A stretch of DNA of 64,000 nt from Aselliscus stoliczkanus (Eukaryota > Chordata > Mammalia > Chiroptera > Hipposideridae), in the NCBI GenBank assembly GCA_033961575.1, contig CM066728.1, forward strand, positions 104,918,852 to 104,982,851, given 5' to 3'. The translations under genes were made by a program, and so were the position numbers. The notes beneath the pieces are model-generated. The model was not told where the DNA came from. It worked only from the letters and a program-made list of their open reading frames with translations, and made no database searches. Positions 35,056 through 47,830 of the stretch are shown one piece after another (positions within the stretch are counted from its first letter, which is position 1; every line of letters begins with the position of its first letter).

Positions 35056-35895
35056 TTCATAGTAGGTGCAAAAATAAAATTTTCACAACCTTGGCCTCAA
35101 ACCTCCCTAAATCCACTCGGAGACATTTACCCTTTGGGATGGCTGACACAGGTCTGAGGGTCCAGGGATCCTCGAGTCTAGAGGAGCTAGTGGACCACGT
35201 GGCCCATTGCTGGAAATTGCCCAGAGAAGTGCGAAAACTTGCTGCACACGGACAGGCATCTAGAAGCAACGATGAACAATAAAACAAGTATGTGGCAGTG
35301 GAAGTCACTGAGGAAATGTAAGTGTTATTATCATGCTGGCTGCTATTGTTATCGTAAGTAACGGTTTCGTAGAGGGAGGACATTTCCTCATTTTGTACAG
35401 ATGGGATGCAACAGAATTTCTATTTCCTCTTTGTATGGCTCATTTCACACAGCAGTTTTTGAGTCATAAAAGGGGAAAGCAGTCTTCACAATGATCATGC
35501 TAATGATAGAGAAAGCATCTGAATTATAACTGAAGGTGCTATGGAGACTCCTGCTACACCTGACGGCTGTCGAACTTACAATGGCCCATTCTTACCACCC
35601 TGCTCAGAAAGGATCCTCCAAGCTGGTCTCTGCTCCATCCAGGCTACTGAGTATAGTGGAAAGAGGGGGAATGTTGGACCTAGGGCCAGTGTACTCAATT
35701 GCATGGAAAAAGGAACAGGGTAGTCACGGATCTGAGCAGGAAACAAAGAGATGGAGAGTTGACTTGGCATTCAGCCACCTGAGCACAGAACTCCAAGTTC
35801 CTGATGTCCGCCATTAGTGGGTGGTATGTGGGCCTCTCCTGAGGCCAATCACATTCTCTTAGGCCCTTGTTAACATCAATTTCCATTTTTTTTTT
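35056..35895. other. Unique, moderately GC DNA
   Basis: No recognised gene. Overlapping frames at 35046-35886 occur on both strands over the same bases. A CACGTG lies at 35196-35201. T run at 35886-35900. Confidence 0.45.
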
Positions 35896-35899
35896 TTTT

Positions 35900-36535
35900 T
35901 GTTCCTACCCATCATCTCTGCTCCTTGCAATCAGAAGGGCCTGCAGTTTTCATTGTTTAAAATGGGAATGATTATTTTGAAGACACGAGCCTTGAATAAT
36001 GGAAACAGATGCACAGATATTTTTCAGATGGAGAGTTAGGCGTGCAAAAAAGGCATGTAAGGTAGATTGAGTGAATTCAGGGCCCTGATACTTTTCCCTC
36101 TCTGTATTTGCTTTTTTGCCATGTGCCTTTGCTTTTCCTCTCAGGAAGGAGGTGAACTCTATTTTGCTATCTCTTGAATCTGGGCTGGCTCTGTAAATTG
36201 TTTGGCTGAGTAGCCTATGGTCGAAGGGATTGTGAGGCTCCAAGTCAAGGCCTCAAGAATTCTCTTCAGTCTCCACTGCTGTTCTTGCATGTCTTCCATT
36301 CTCCTAAGAACTTGCCATGGCTAGCCTGCTAGAAGATGGGACCAGGTAGGGCAGGGCCATATCACCCAGCAGCCGGCCAGCCATCCTGTGTGCAAACCCA
36401 GCCAAGATTAGCAGCACTATTTGGTCTACTTGCAGCTGACTCCACACACATTAGCAATAAACAGTTATTGCTTAAGCCAGTGATGCTTTGCATTGTTGGT
36501 TATCTATTATTATTGTGGTCATAAATAACTAATAC
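35900..36535 (+). mobile_element. Old MaLR/LTR-like repeat
   Basis: The 3' half ('agcctgctagaagatgggac', 'gcagggccatatcacccagc', 'agccatcctgtgtgcaaacc', 'tgcttaagccagtgatgctt', ending 'aataactaatacag') follows an LTR end of MLT1 type as I remember it. The 5' edge is vague. Confidence 0.5.
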
Positions 36536-37685
36536 AGCATAAGATGGATGGGGATTATAAGAATGCAGTGAAAATATTTGCCTATTTGGAGTAGGGTAGA
36601 GGGAGGTGTATTTTATACTTGAAAATTAATTGTATCACTCCTCTGGTATAAATATACAAAATTAGCTAGTTTAACAACGTCAGTGAAAGTAGATTACATC
36701 TAACTTTAATTTAGTATTCCCAGAGCTTCAAATCTTTAAGCCTTTCTTAAAAGAAATTACATATTATCAGTTAATTATATCTGTTGGGATTTATCACTTC
36801 CCTAGGTTCTCACTTCAGTATCAACAGAACATTTTTACTAGAAACTTTTTATCCATTTTCTTAGTCTCATGAAAGTTTTGGTTTCCATTTTTCATTTTCA
36901 TTAAAATCCTCTACTCCCTGTTTTTCATATATTCTATCAGTCGGCATCCATGCAGGAAAAGCTGGTACACACAAATGAAGACACTCAGAAGAGGGTTTAA
37001 AGATGAACAATCTACATAGGTTTAGGTGAACAAACCCAAGGTAACATACAGGACTTAACACTAGAAATACTGGGACTATTGCTACTCTAGGCTAAAGGCC
37101 CAAGATGGTTTGTTCTTGCAACCTGGAAGGGGAGAGCCCTTTGCAAAGCCTGCAGGCAGGGAGCTATAAGGATGAAAACCCCAAGCTGACTTTCTTTTCC
37201 TGTCTGCTTTCTGGCATCTCTGTTAGCCAAAGCCAGTATGTGGACACAGGAGTCCATTGATACAGTATAAGGAGGCTTCAGAAGTCCAGGTGGGCAAGGA
37301 TGGACGTTAATCTGGAGGGGCTAATGCAAGCATCAGAGTACATATGCTTCAGGCTCTTTCTAAATAGCAAAGCAGGGTTCCTGGAAGCCCTGGGGACTAC
37401 GTTCGCTAGGTGCTGAGTTATCACTGTCTAGATGTTAGATTATTAACATTATGCATTGGAAAACGTATATAATGCCTTCTGTTGTTAAAATACTTTTCAT
37501 CTCCCTGAGAATGTCAGGTGCAACTACTGTCCCCTAACCTATGCAACCTGCCAGCAATGGAGAACAATGCTGAAACCCTGACATTGCACGACCAGCAACT
37601 GGGTTGCAAATTGATTGCGTTGTGTTGTTGTGTTTCTTATATCCTGACAGCAGCAGCTATTCATCTTTTCTAGAATCAACACATT
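36536..37685. other. Unassigned sequence upstream of ERV-L remnant
   Basis: No family recognised. It may include degraded ERV-L internal sequence but I cannot show it. Confidence 0.4.
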
Positions 37686-37689
37686 TTCA

Positions 37690-39790
37690 GCTACTACTTT
37701 GTCTTTTCTGCCTGCAGGGCCTCCATGTGCCCCATTATGCAAGGGCTTATAAAAAAGTTGATTAACTGGCACAGTATAGTGGGTAATATTGCCAAACCAA
37801 GGGGCTCCCTTAACTGCAAAGTGGGTATGGCAATGTATCCAGGACCAGGGGATCTACTGGTCTTACTATTCCATCCAAAAGATACTAGAAATACACTGTA
37901 TCTTTTTGAAGGCATTGCTGAGGTAAAAGATTAGAAGAGATACCTTACATGGATGGGTTGCCATCTTCCAAGATGCAGTAGGAATCCTGTATCAAAAGCT
38001 ATCATCTCCAGTTTTGTCTACTAAAGAGAGAACATGTGAGTCTGAGCTCCTGGGTCTGAATATAGGAGTGGCACAAACTCCCACTACTCCCAAGAATCCA
38101 CATGGGGAATTTCAGCTTTCTGTCTTCAAAATTTAGTTACTTACCAGGGTGACTCTGAAGAAGGACAGGGATGCACTCCCTAAATTTTAAAGGATTACCT
38201 GAAATTGACTCTATACTGTTTCTAGTTCCTGAAAAATCCAGAGCGGTCAGCCAGTCAGGCTAGGAAGATAGAAGGCCAAGTACATAATGTACTTTTTCTG
38301 GGACTTACCTTACTGAGAGCCTCTTTGGTCCTAAAACACATCCAATGGTTATCTTCCCTGTACTTGAATGCACAGGTTAGTATCAACATACTCAGCAAAA
38401 GCAAAATCCTCATATTGGGTCTCTGACAAGTAGAGTGAGAGCTATTGAAGTGAAACCAGTTAAATGGAAGCCACGTCTTCTGCCTCTACCTAGAAAACTA
38501 GTCAACCCAAAGCAATACTGCATTCCTTAAGGGTCTGCAGAGGCGAGTGTTACTTTCAAGGACTGGAAAGATGCAGGAACAGTGATTTCTACCACATTCT
38601 CATTCTAATACCCTATCTAGTCTATGCAAAATAGATATGGGCCTCGTAGAATGACAATGGATTACCATCAGCTTTATCATGTAGTGACTCCGGTTGCAAA
38701 TGGTGCTTTACATGTGTTGTCTTTACTAGTTTTGGTAACTTGCATGCAAGTGACCTTTTAGTCAAGGCCCCTATAAAGAGTGAATATTCAATTTTCTGAC
38801 CATTCACTGACCTACCTCATAGCTGTGCCAACTCTCCAGCCGTCTGTCATTATCCAGTCTGCAAGGACCCCTATTGCCTCTCCATTCCATAAAACATCAT
38901 GCTAGTCCACCATATTGATTATATCATGCAATTGGACCTGGTGATCAGGAAGCAGCTCTTAGCTGCTAAATATAGCTATCCCATATATACACACTTTAAC
39001 ACTTTTAAAAGACATGGATGCACCAGAGGGTAGGAAACCACCTTGAAAATTCAGAATCCTGCTACCTCAGCTAAATTTGGAGTGTTCCAGTTGTTCAAGC
39101 ATATTGTATATCCCTTCCAATATGAAGGACAAGTCATTGTGTCTGATTTTACCAAAAGCAAGACAGAGGTGAAACGCATAATGGGGCTCTAGAAGTGGTA
39201 GGCAGCATATTCCTCATTATGATATGCTGCTTTGACTATTTGCCAAACAATGCAAAAAGCTGACAATTTTATATGCATTCCAAATCAAGAGAAGGATCTA
39301 CAATGGGCCCAACCTGTCATGCAAACCCTGTGCCACTTGGTCCTTATGGCCCAGGAGCTTGAAATATCTGTTCCAGATTGGGGGCGGGGGGATGTCCTAT
39401 GGAGTCTTTGGGACCTTTAGGATGTTAGAGAAAAACTATACTATCCTTTGCAGATAATGTTCTCCTTTGGAGGAAGAGCATCCAGTAGTTTTGTGCTGTT
39501 TATTCCAACAAAGACTAGTTTTCTGACACAGAGGGCTTAGAGCCATAAGAACCTGCGCCGCATCTTTTGCTGGGGCTTTCCAGAGATCAGAAATAACATC
39601 TTTATCAATATCAATGACTGATGCATGTAGCTTCATCAGATCTAGGCAGTCACATAGGATAGATCATGGGGCAACTTGTACTTCAACTTGTTGCAGCTGC
39701 AAAGCCCTTTCTTGCCCTGTGTCCCCTTTGAAAGTCTCAGCCTTTTGTGTCCCTCAGTAAAAAGGTCAGAGCAGCATTCTTAAATGCAAT
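37690..39790 (+). mobile_element. ERV-L endogenous retrovirus pol remnant
   Basis: Plus-strand similarity to the pol gene of the ERV-L class, clearest at 38590-39420, covering the reverse transcriptase core and the start of the connection region. The catalytic YxDD box is at about 38911-38922, where the aligned frame reads H-I-D-Y, so both the leading Tyr and the second Asp are lost. Stops and frameshifts occur throughout, and the longest frames are about 60-70 codons. Flanking ERV-L LTRs (MLT2 type) were not found within a few kilobases. This is a dead, partial, ancient copy. No env or gag was identified. Confidence 0.75.
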
Positions 39791-40194
39791 ACATCCCCCT
39801 TTCAAACTCCAAAGAAGCCCACCAAGTTTTGTATCACTTTCTTAATGATTAGAACGAAGAGGTAAGAAATTTGTTATTTATCTTAATTGGAATATTCTGG
39901 ACCCCAATAATCATCATTGATATGGCAGGCTCCTAAGTTTTTATGACCTTATGGTATGTATGAGACTTAATGTGGCATCTAAATTATTTTCCACTCCTTG
40001 CTTAACAGGTACACTTAGCATACTACCATCAGTATTATAAATCAATGTGATTGTCTGAGGAATATAAAGGCACTTGAGGTTACTGTATGATATAACAGGA
40101 CAGAGTAGAAAAGTTAACTAATCCTAGGGCAGACTAGTAAATGTACACTGCTCCTCCTGCAATATGAGAAGGAACTAATATAGATTTTGTCTTG

Positions 40195-40690
40195 TATTAG
40201 TTTTCTCTTGCTGTGTAACCAAATTACCATAGACTTTGTTGCTTAAAACAACACTGCAATTATTATCCCACAAGCCTGAAGGTCTGTAGGTCTGAAGCTC
40301 AGGATCTGTTCTCCTGGGTTCTGGGCTTAGCATCTCACACTTAAAGTATTGGCTAGGCTGCATGATTATCCAGCAGCTCATTTCCAAGATCATTCAGGTT
40401 GTTGGCAGAATTCAGTTCCTCACAATGGTGAGACAGATGCATTTTCCGGTCTCCCATTTCCTGTTTCATCGCTGGTTCTCAGCTCTTAGGGGCCACCCAC
40501 TTTCCTTGTCCCATGGCTCTCTATGTCTTCAAAGACAGCACTGAAGAATCTTCCTTGTAGAATTTTAGTGCAGAGATACCCTACAAATAACCTTCGTCTC
40601 TTAAAGGAAGGATCAGAGAAAGCTTTCCATGAACACTTGCGATGATATTGTGGGATATTCCCCGAGGAAAGCTGGATTCCCCTTCAATTA
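40195..40690 (-). mobile_element. MaLR LTR, MLT1-like
   Basis: Plus strand shows the complement of an MLT1 LTR: 'tgtattagttttctcttgct', 'aaccaaattaccatagactt', 'gcttaaaacaacactgcaat', 'caggttgttggcagaattca'. Probably a solo LTR; its right end fades near 40.7 kb. Confidence 0.8.
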
Positions 40691-40787
40691 TTGGGATTTG
40701 TGTGTGTGCTTCATAAAGGACCATGATATGCCATTTCAAGGGATGACATCAACCTTCTGTTTGTGAGCTCTTGATTATTTTTTAAAT

Positions 40788-41055
40788 TGAGGTATAATTA
40801 ATATAGAACATTACATTAGTTTTAGGTATACAATATAATGTTTGGATATTTGTATATACTGTGAAATGATCGCCACAATAAGTCTAATTAATATCCATCA
40901 CCATGCATAGTTACAAATTTTTCTTCTTCTGATGAGACCTTTTAAGATCTACTCTTTTAGCAACTTCCAAATGTGCAATACAGTATTACTAACTATAGCC
41001 ATCATACTGTATGTTACATCCCGTTGACTTATTTTATAATAGAAGCTTGTACAAA
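40788..41055 (-). mobile_element. 5'-truncated L1, 3' end with target duplication
   Basis: Contains 'aattgaggtataattaatat', 'agttttaggtatacaatata', 'gatcgccacaataagtctaa' and 'tatagccatcatactgtatg', the complement of an old L1 3' UTR. CTCTTGATTATTTTTTAAAT (40768-40787) and a near-identical copy at 41056-41074 flank it as target duplications. Confidence 0.85.
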
Positions 41056-41074
41056 CTCTTGATTATTTTTAAAT

Positions 41075-42180
41075 TATAAAAGTCAAGAAACATTATATTC
41101 TGCTGTTTGTCTATCATGCCCCTAAGAACATCATAGCCTATTAGCTGTCCCTACAGATTTCAGGGGCCTGGAATACTGACAGTCACTCAGGAATTTTTAC
41201 CCACAGAGGTAATTAAACCACTTTACCTCTCACAGGTAAATGTTGCTCCCTGGCCGCTGACAACTGTTCCCTCCCTCCCTTCTTCCATCTCACCCTCCAA
41301 TTCTTCTTTCCTTCCTTTTATCACCATCTTGACAGTATGGAAACAGGCTTCAATCTGGCCAAGAATTTGCTATCTTTCCCCTGCCCCTAGGACCAAACTT
41401 GGATGTGTAGCACCCTTGTAAGCTGACATCCAAGAAAGTTTCTTTTTGGTGTTTCTGAACTAAAGGATCTATTTATTACTATCCAAGTATTTAATTCATT
41501 ATAAATTGAAAAATGGGAAGCATATGTATTTTCCCTTTAAGCAAGGAGAAATTACAATATGCATCATGCCAGAAATCTTTAATGGTATCAGGTCGTGAAT
41601 TATTAGCTGTTGCCTCAGTGTTTGCTGCACAAAAAAACTGAATCGTCCCATTTGGGACCCTCACATACCACATGGGAAATATAACAACATCTTAAAATGA
41701 ATTTATACAAACATCTTAAAATGATTCTTTACAAAATCTACTCTATTGTCTCTATCTAGAAGCAAATACAGCTTATAATATCTTGTGTATTTTTCTAAAC
41801 ATTTTATAAAAAAATTTATTTAATTAAATAATAAGTATTTATAATCTAATCATGTCAATGTTTAACGCACAGAGAAATGTACACTGTGGTTTTATTTACT
41901 TTCTTGTTCAACTTTTTCTTTTTTTGACATAAAATTTTTTAACCTACATAATTTTCTATGTATCTGTTTTTATTTAGTTTATATAAAACCTCTCATGTTC
42001 CTGTTTATGTTGTCACCGCAACTCCCATATTCAAACATAGTAGATAATCTATCAAAGCCACGTGTCCCCTTGGAGACCTTCTCCTTGGAACATACTGTGC
42101 TCTTAATTATATCTGGACTGGTTTCTCTTTTAAAGTGCCTTCAAATTGTTATTGTGGCCTCTTCTTTGTCATTTTTCCTT
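41075..42180. other. Unique AT-rich DNA
   Basis: No gene. A short duplication 'aacatcttaaaatga' occurs at 41686 and again at 41710. Confidence 0.5.
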
Positions 42181-42182
42181 TT

Positions 42183-42420
42183 TAAAAAAAGATTTTTATT
42201 AAAAATATAGCTAACGAACAATATTATATTAGTTTCAGAGGTACACCATAGTTACTCAGCATTTATATACCTAAAAAGGTTATCACCATAACCAGTCCCG
42301 CAACCATCCAACACCGTATTGTGCTATCACAATATTATTGACTATATTCCCTATGCTCTACATTACTTCCCCATGACTTGCTTATTTTATACGTGGTAAT
42401 GTGGACCTCTTATTCCCCTT
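42183..42420 (-). mobile_element. 5'-truncated L1, 3' UTR end
   Basis: Begins with the complement of the tail, 'aaagatttttattaaaaata', then 'agtttcagaggtacaccata', 'caaccatccaacaccgtatt', 'attgactatattccctatgc'. Same family as 19056-19265. Confidence 0.85.
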
Positions 42421-42434
42421 CACCTTCTCCCCCC

Positions 42435-45065
42435 CGCCTTTTTAAAATTTTTCAATTACAGTTGACATTCAGTATTGTTTTCCATTAATTTCAGATGTGC
42501 AGCATAGTGGTTACACATTTATATAATTTAAGAGCTGATCCCCCTGACTAGTCTAGTACCCATCTGGCACCATACAGAGTTATTACAATGTTATTAACAA
42601 TATTCCTTATGTTATATCCTACATCCCCATGACTATTTTATATCAACCAATTTGTACTTTTTAATCCCTTCCCCTTTTTTCACCCACACCCTTAACTCCC
42701 CTCCTATTTGGCAACCATCAAAATGTTTCCTATATCTATGAGTTTGGTTGTTTATTTTGTTCTTTAGATTTCACATATAAGTGAAATCACATTGCATCTG
42801 TCCTTCTCTGACTGGCATACTTCATTCAGCACAATACCCTCCAGGTCCATCCATGCCATCACAGATGGCGAGAACCCATTCCCTTCCATGGCCAAGCAAT
42901 ATTCCATTGTATAAATGTACCACCCTCTCTTTATCCATTCATCCATCGACAGACACCCAGGCTGCCTCCACATCTTGGCCTTTGTAAGCAATGCTGCAGA
43001 GAGCATATGGTGGCACATGTCCCTTCTAAGTAGCATTTTGGATTTCTTCTAATAAATATTCAAAGTGGGATTATTGGGTCCTTCTTTGTCTCCTGTTATA
43101 GCCTTTGCTTTAAAGTCTATTTTGACTGGTATAAGTATTGCTACACCAGCTTTTGTTTTCATTTTCATGAAATATCTTTTTCCATCCCTTTACTTTCCTT
43201 CTGTATGTGTCTTTCAATTTAAAGTGAGTCTCTTGTAGGAAGCATATGTAAGGTGTTTTTTTTTTTGTTTTTTTTTTCCCTATCCATTCAGCTCTCCTAT
43301 GTCTTTTGATTGGGGCATATAATCCATTTACACTTAAAGTTATTGTTGATAGATATGCAGCTATTGCCATATTATTATTCATAATTTTGATTTTTTTGTT
43401 CCATCTTAAAGACATTCTCTGTAATACTGGTTTGGTGGTGATGAACACCCGTGGCTTTATTTTGCCTGGGAAGTTTTTAATTGACCTTGGCTTTTAAATA
43501 ATACCTTGCTGGATACAGTAGTCTTGGTTGCAGGTCCTTGCTTTTCATCACATTGAATATTTTGTGCCAATCCCTTTTGGCAAGTTTCTATTGAGAAATA
43601 ATCAGCTGACAGTCTTATGGGAGCTCCCTTGTAAGTTGCTACAGTAGTTGCCTTTCACTTGCTGCTTTTAGGATTCTCTCTGTCTTTAACCTTTGACTTT
43701 CTAATTATAATGTGTCTTTGTGTGGGGGGCTTGCCCCACTAAGTGGGATTAGCTCCAATGGGCTCTGGTGCACTTTGTGTGTGTTGTTTATGAGGCTGAT
43801 TGGGTGGTGCTCTGCTGTGGTCTGAAACTAAATTCCAAGTACGTTGGTTCTGGGGCCTCTTGGGAGGGGCTATGGTGCAGGCCCAGGTCACCCACTGCCT
43901 TGGGCTGGCAGGGGTCTAGCTGGCAGGAGCTACAAAGTGATCCGTGGTTGTTTGCTGCCTGTGCTATGCCTGGAGGTGCGTGAGAGAGGCCACATTGTGA
44001 ATGAGGACATCGGCCACCAGTACTGGACCTGGGGCAGCTCCACAAAAAGCCATCACACCCTGAGGCCTGTTGTTGCCTGTCAGCTCCCTTAAGGTTCAAC
44101 CACTGATAAAGCTTCCTTTAGTATGTAAGTTGGGTGAGGCAAGGTCTCAGGGAGTCACTAGAATGGGAAGAGTTGTGATCACCGGGTTAATGTAGGTTCT
44201 GGTTTGGTGTCAGTGCTGAGCCAGGAGCTACTCAGCAAAAGCCTCAGAGCACACCGAAGCCAGTTGTCACCTGTCTTGGGACCCAGAGAGCTTTCCAAGA
44301 AAGGTTGCAATGTGGGTTGGGTTGGCTGCTCATGGAAAAAAGTGCCTCCTGCACTAGGAGAGTTGGGTAGGGCAGCTTCCCAGTAAATCAGCAGGATGTA
44401 GCAGCTGAGCCCATTAGACCAATTCAATTCAGATTTGGCCTGTGGGGGTGGGCTTAACAAAGGAAAGATGGCTCCTGCCTGTTGGCTGCATAGGAGGAGG
44501 CCTCTTCACAAGGAAAGTGGCAACTGTTCTACAGCTCTCAGCTCAAAGCCACACACCTCAGCCTGCCCCTCGTATGTCTCCGACACTCCCCGAGTTACCA
44601 TCCCTCCGCTGGAGCCCAAGGTGAGTGCCTGCGAGTGAGTGAGTCTGTTTGCTGGCCATTAAGAGGACATCTGGATTTCCCGTACCTTCTGTGTCACCCA
44701 GATTGTTGGAATCCCCACTGTTTTTCACAGCCAGATGTTGTGGGGCCTCCTCTTCCCAGCATCAGTACTCCGGGCTGGGGAGCCCGGGGTGGGGCTGGTG
44801 TCCTTCACCCTTCAGGGAGGAACTTCCATGCTGAGATATCCTGATTCTCAACCGCCACAGGGAGGTTTGGGGCCAGCCTGTTTTGCATCTCTGCCCTCCT
44901 ACCAGTCTCAACATGGCTTCTTTTTTTATATCCTTAGTTATAAAGCTGTTTAGCTAGACTTCAGATGATCCTCCAGGTTGATCTATAATTTTGTTGTAAT
45001 TTTAATGTGTTCATGGAAGAAAGCAGGCACAGTGTTGATCTGCTCTGCCATCTTGAATCTCTCAC
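42435..45065 (-). mobile_element. L1 LINE with 5' UTR and large internal deletion
   Basis: Reading the minus strand 5' to 3': a GC-richer 5' UTR-like stretch (45065-43740) starts near a YY1-type AAGATGGC site (45046-45053). It is followed by the degraded ORF1 C-terminal part (about 43720-43430), then the ORF2 N-terminus (about 43390-43090; frame with M-N-N-N-M-A-I and later the endonuclease motif L-Q-E-T-H). There is then an abrupt jump at about 43085 to the ORF2 C-terminus (43036-42764, including W-Y-I-Y-T-M-E-Y) and 3' UTR (42760-42435). ORF2 is about 1,275 codons in full L1s, so most of the endonuclease and all of the reverse transcriptase are missing. Frames on either strand within the 5' UTR part are not genes. 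Deletion after insertion is the simplest reading; two adjacent L1s are possible. Confidence 0.75.
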
Positions 45066-47665
45066 CACTTTCCTTTGCCAAATATCTTTTTTGCTAGATT
45101 ATCAGTCTTCCATTTCCATGGTTTGCTGCTCTTTGATTGATTTGTAGTATGACATGCATGGAAATTAAATATTTTATATTTTTATCTTTCCTAATTGTTA
45201 GCTCAAATTTTGAGGCAGCATTTTTTAGAGGGGCTGGGAATATAATGCTATATTTCTACAAGAATTTTCTATCAATCCTCCTATTTTCAGATCCATAGCT
45301 TGTCTACAGTCTCCTTGGAACTGAATACTTCTCAAAGTCAAATCAGCTTGTTTTACTTGCAAATTGAATGCACTTTAGATTTCTTATCTCTGAAAACTTT
45401 TCCATCTTTTCAGCTTGCTTCCATCTAAATTCTTACTGAAATCTTTTGTTCACTGTTTTTGCCCCATTCCTTTTGTTTTTGAGGATTTATGTGTTGTACT
45501 TTTTAAACTTTCATTTTAGAATAATTTTCAGTGTAAGATTATGTATGGCCTAGCTGCTGTCTTTCACTATAAATTTTTCTTTAATTTTTGTAGATTTTCT
45601 ACTAAACTCTGTACAGTTATAGAGGTATATGTTTTCTTATCTCTAAAGAGGCATCCTTTACATGAACTAGGATCATAATTGTGAATAATGATCACAAGCT
45701 AATGGGATGTTAATGGTAAAAGACAGATTTCTGGTACAATCTACTTATTCTTCAAAAGGTAAACAGACCAATTGTGTGCATGTAATTAATAGCAAATCTG
45801 GGAGTGAAAGACATATATCCTGACATGTTCTTTCTGTTCCTTATGCTTTTTTCCCCTCTGATCAAACATTGTTTGAGGACCAGGTATTGTACTACATGCT
45901 GAGGATAGAAGTTTGGATAAGAAATTGTGTCTGCTTAGGGAGGTCAACTTCTATTGGGCAGTGGTGCCCTGGTGAAGAGGGGCATTTGAAATTTCTAAAA
46001 TGCATGTCAAATATTATAATTTTGTATTGAAGATACTTAAAAAAGAACTAGTTTTCATAATACAAACAACAAAACTAAAGCTTGGCAGAAATTGTTGTCT
46101 GGTTGGGGAATACAAAGTAATAATTTATAACTGAAGTCCTCATTACCGTTATCAGAATACCCAGGCATTGTTAAAGGAAAGCCGAGATGTTTAATTTACC
46201 ACAAAGAAGGTAGATAAAAATGTGGAGAAACAATGTTATGTGCAGGTCTTGAAAAAAATTCGTGTTCCTTTTCTCTACATTTACCTAAGCTAAATCATCT
46301 TGGCTAGACAAGAGTTCTTGGTCTGAAAGAAAGTTGGTTTTCCAGCTCCTAGGATATTCTTGTGTGACCTACATCATCTTTTTTCAAGATGTCTATAACG
46401 TGATGCCTGGGTTTTCCACAGGACTCTCATTACTACTCACAGGTTGTTTTAGTTTCTGGTTGTTAGCTGCAGAAAAACTGTTGAAGGCAGTCACTTCACT
46501 AATATTTCAATATTTCAAACTAAGTTGCTCTTTGGGAGCTGTGTTCCTTCCACTGAATCAGTGTTCTTGGTGGACTGTGGAAGTGGGAAAGGCATTTAAA
46601 AATGTCTTCGTAAGTAAAGCCCATTTTTGCTGGAGTACACACTTAGTTGAGTGGCTAGTGCAAAGTGTCATGCCATTTGTTCCTCTATACCATTGAATAT
46701 TCCCCAAAGAAGAGTATCTCAGGTTATTGCTACCTGGTTATTTCATGCCTAATGTCAGGTGAGGTACATTAGTAACTTTGTATTTAATTTAGATACAACA
46801 TATGGTCTTTGTTAAAGAGTGAGCAAGGTGGTAATGATAACTAGAGGCAATTTTTATGACTGGGCAGAGACAATTTTCTTGTCATTTATTATTTGGATTG
46901 GAAAACAAAAAAGGAAAAGAATAAAAAGTTCAGCAGTTAGTAAACTGATTTGTGTTTTTATTTGTGATTTTATGCTTAGGTTTCAGCAGTTCAGCTTGTC
47001 TTTGTGTCAGAGAATCAAATTATATATATATGTATATTATATATATAACATATATAATACGTGTATATACATATACAATTTATATATATACATATATATG
47101 TGTATAAATATAAATTTTGCTTTGATAACCCAAACATTCCATGCTATTTTTCAAATGCAGTACCTATTTTTAACATCACTTACATTATATTTTTAATAAA
47201 GTAAACTACATTAAAAAGGTAACTACGCTATTATTTACATTAATTAGGAAACACACCAAGTAGCTGATTTCTGAGAAAGCTTTATGGTACATAGTCTATT
47301 TATAAATTTGGTAGAGTCTATCGTGCTAAAATTTGAAAGAACAATGAGAACAATAGGAAACTGTTTAGAACTAACCACAGACTCCCATATTATGCCTCTT
47401 GTAGAACATCTGTTGTAGTTTAAACTTCCTGCATTTATAAGAACTCTTTTTATCCTATTTACAAAGTCAGGTGTTAGCACTTCTCTAATTATTAAAATTG
47501 GTTTTCATAATTTCTTAAAATTGGATTTTAGGAGGTCAACATAAAAGTTAATGGTACCTAAGAAATTAAAATTAAGTAGAAATCTTCATCTCTATCTGTC
47601 TGAGCAATAATATGTATCATTCATCATAATGTCAATATTTCTAAAACATAGAAGTGTGATTAATT
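45066..47665. other. Unique AT-rich DNA
   Basis: No recognised gene or repeat family. A 120-codon frame at 46334-46696 has no recognised domain. AT-rich palindromic stretch at 47022-47115. Confidence 0.5.
47022..47115. repeat. AT-rich alternating and palindromic tract
   Basis: Imperfect TATA/TATG/CATA repeats with mutual complementarity, able to form a cruciform. The 125-codon frame over it at 46819-47196 encodes Tyr/Ile-rich repeats and is an artefact. Confidence 0.9.
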
Positions 47666-47681
47666 AAGAAATAAACAATGT

Positions 47682-47814
47682 GGGGCCGGCCAAGTGGCGC
47701 GGTGGTTAAGCGCTGGCTTGGGAAGCCGGTGGCCCCGGTTCGGTCCCACATGTGAGGGCCAGTGACACTGCCCTCAAAAAAAATAAAAAATAAAAAAAAA
47801 TAAAAAGAAATAAA
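47682..47814 (+). mobile_element. Short tRNA-headed SINE
   Basis: Head GGCCGGCCAAGTGGCGCGGT, anticodon-stem relic CTGGCTTGGGAAGCC, B-box GGTTCGGTCCC, then 'gacactgccctc' and an A-rich tail with AAAAATAA repeats. Target duplications AAGAAATAA(A/G)CAATGT at 47666-47681 and 47815-47830 differ at one base. Confidence 0.95.
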
Positions 47815-47830
47815 AAGAAATAAGCAATGT

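Noticed and set aside
43788..44834. Cluster of overlapping frames on both strands in a GC-richer stretch, as a gene or CpG-rich promoter
   Set aside because: It is better explained as the L1 5' leader on the minus strand, since ORF1 and ORF2 parts follow in order.
46334..46696. 120-codon hydrophobic frame as a membrane protein
   Set aside because: Chance frame in T-rich DNA; hydrophobicity follows from base composition and there is no family match.
46819..47196. 125-codon frame with Tyr/Ile repeats
   Set aside because: The repeat-like protein comes from an AT simple-sequence tract.
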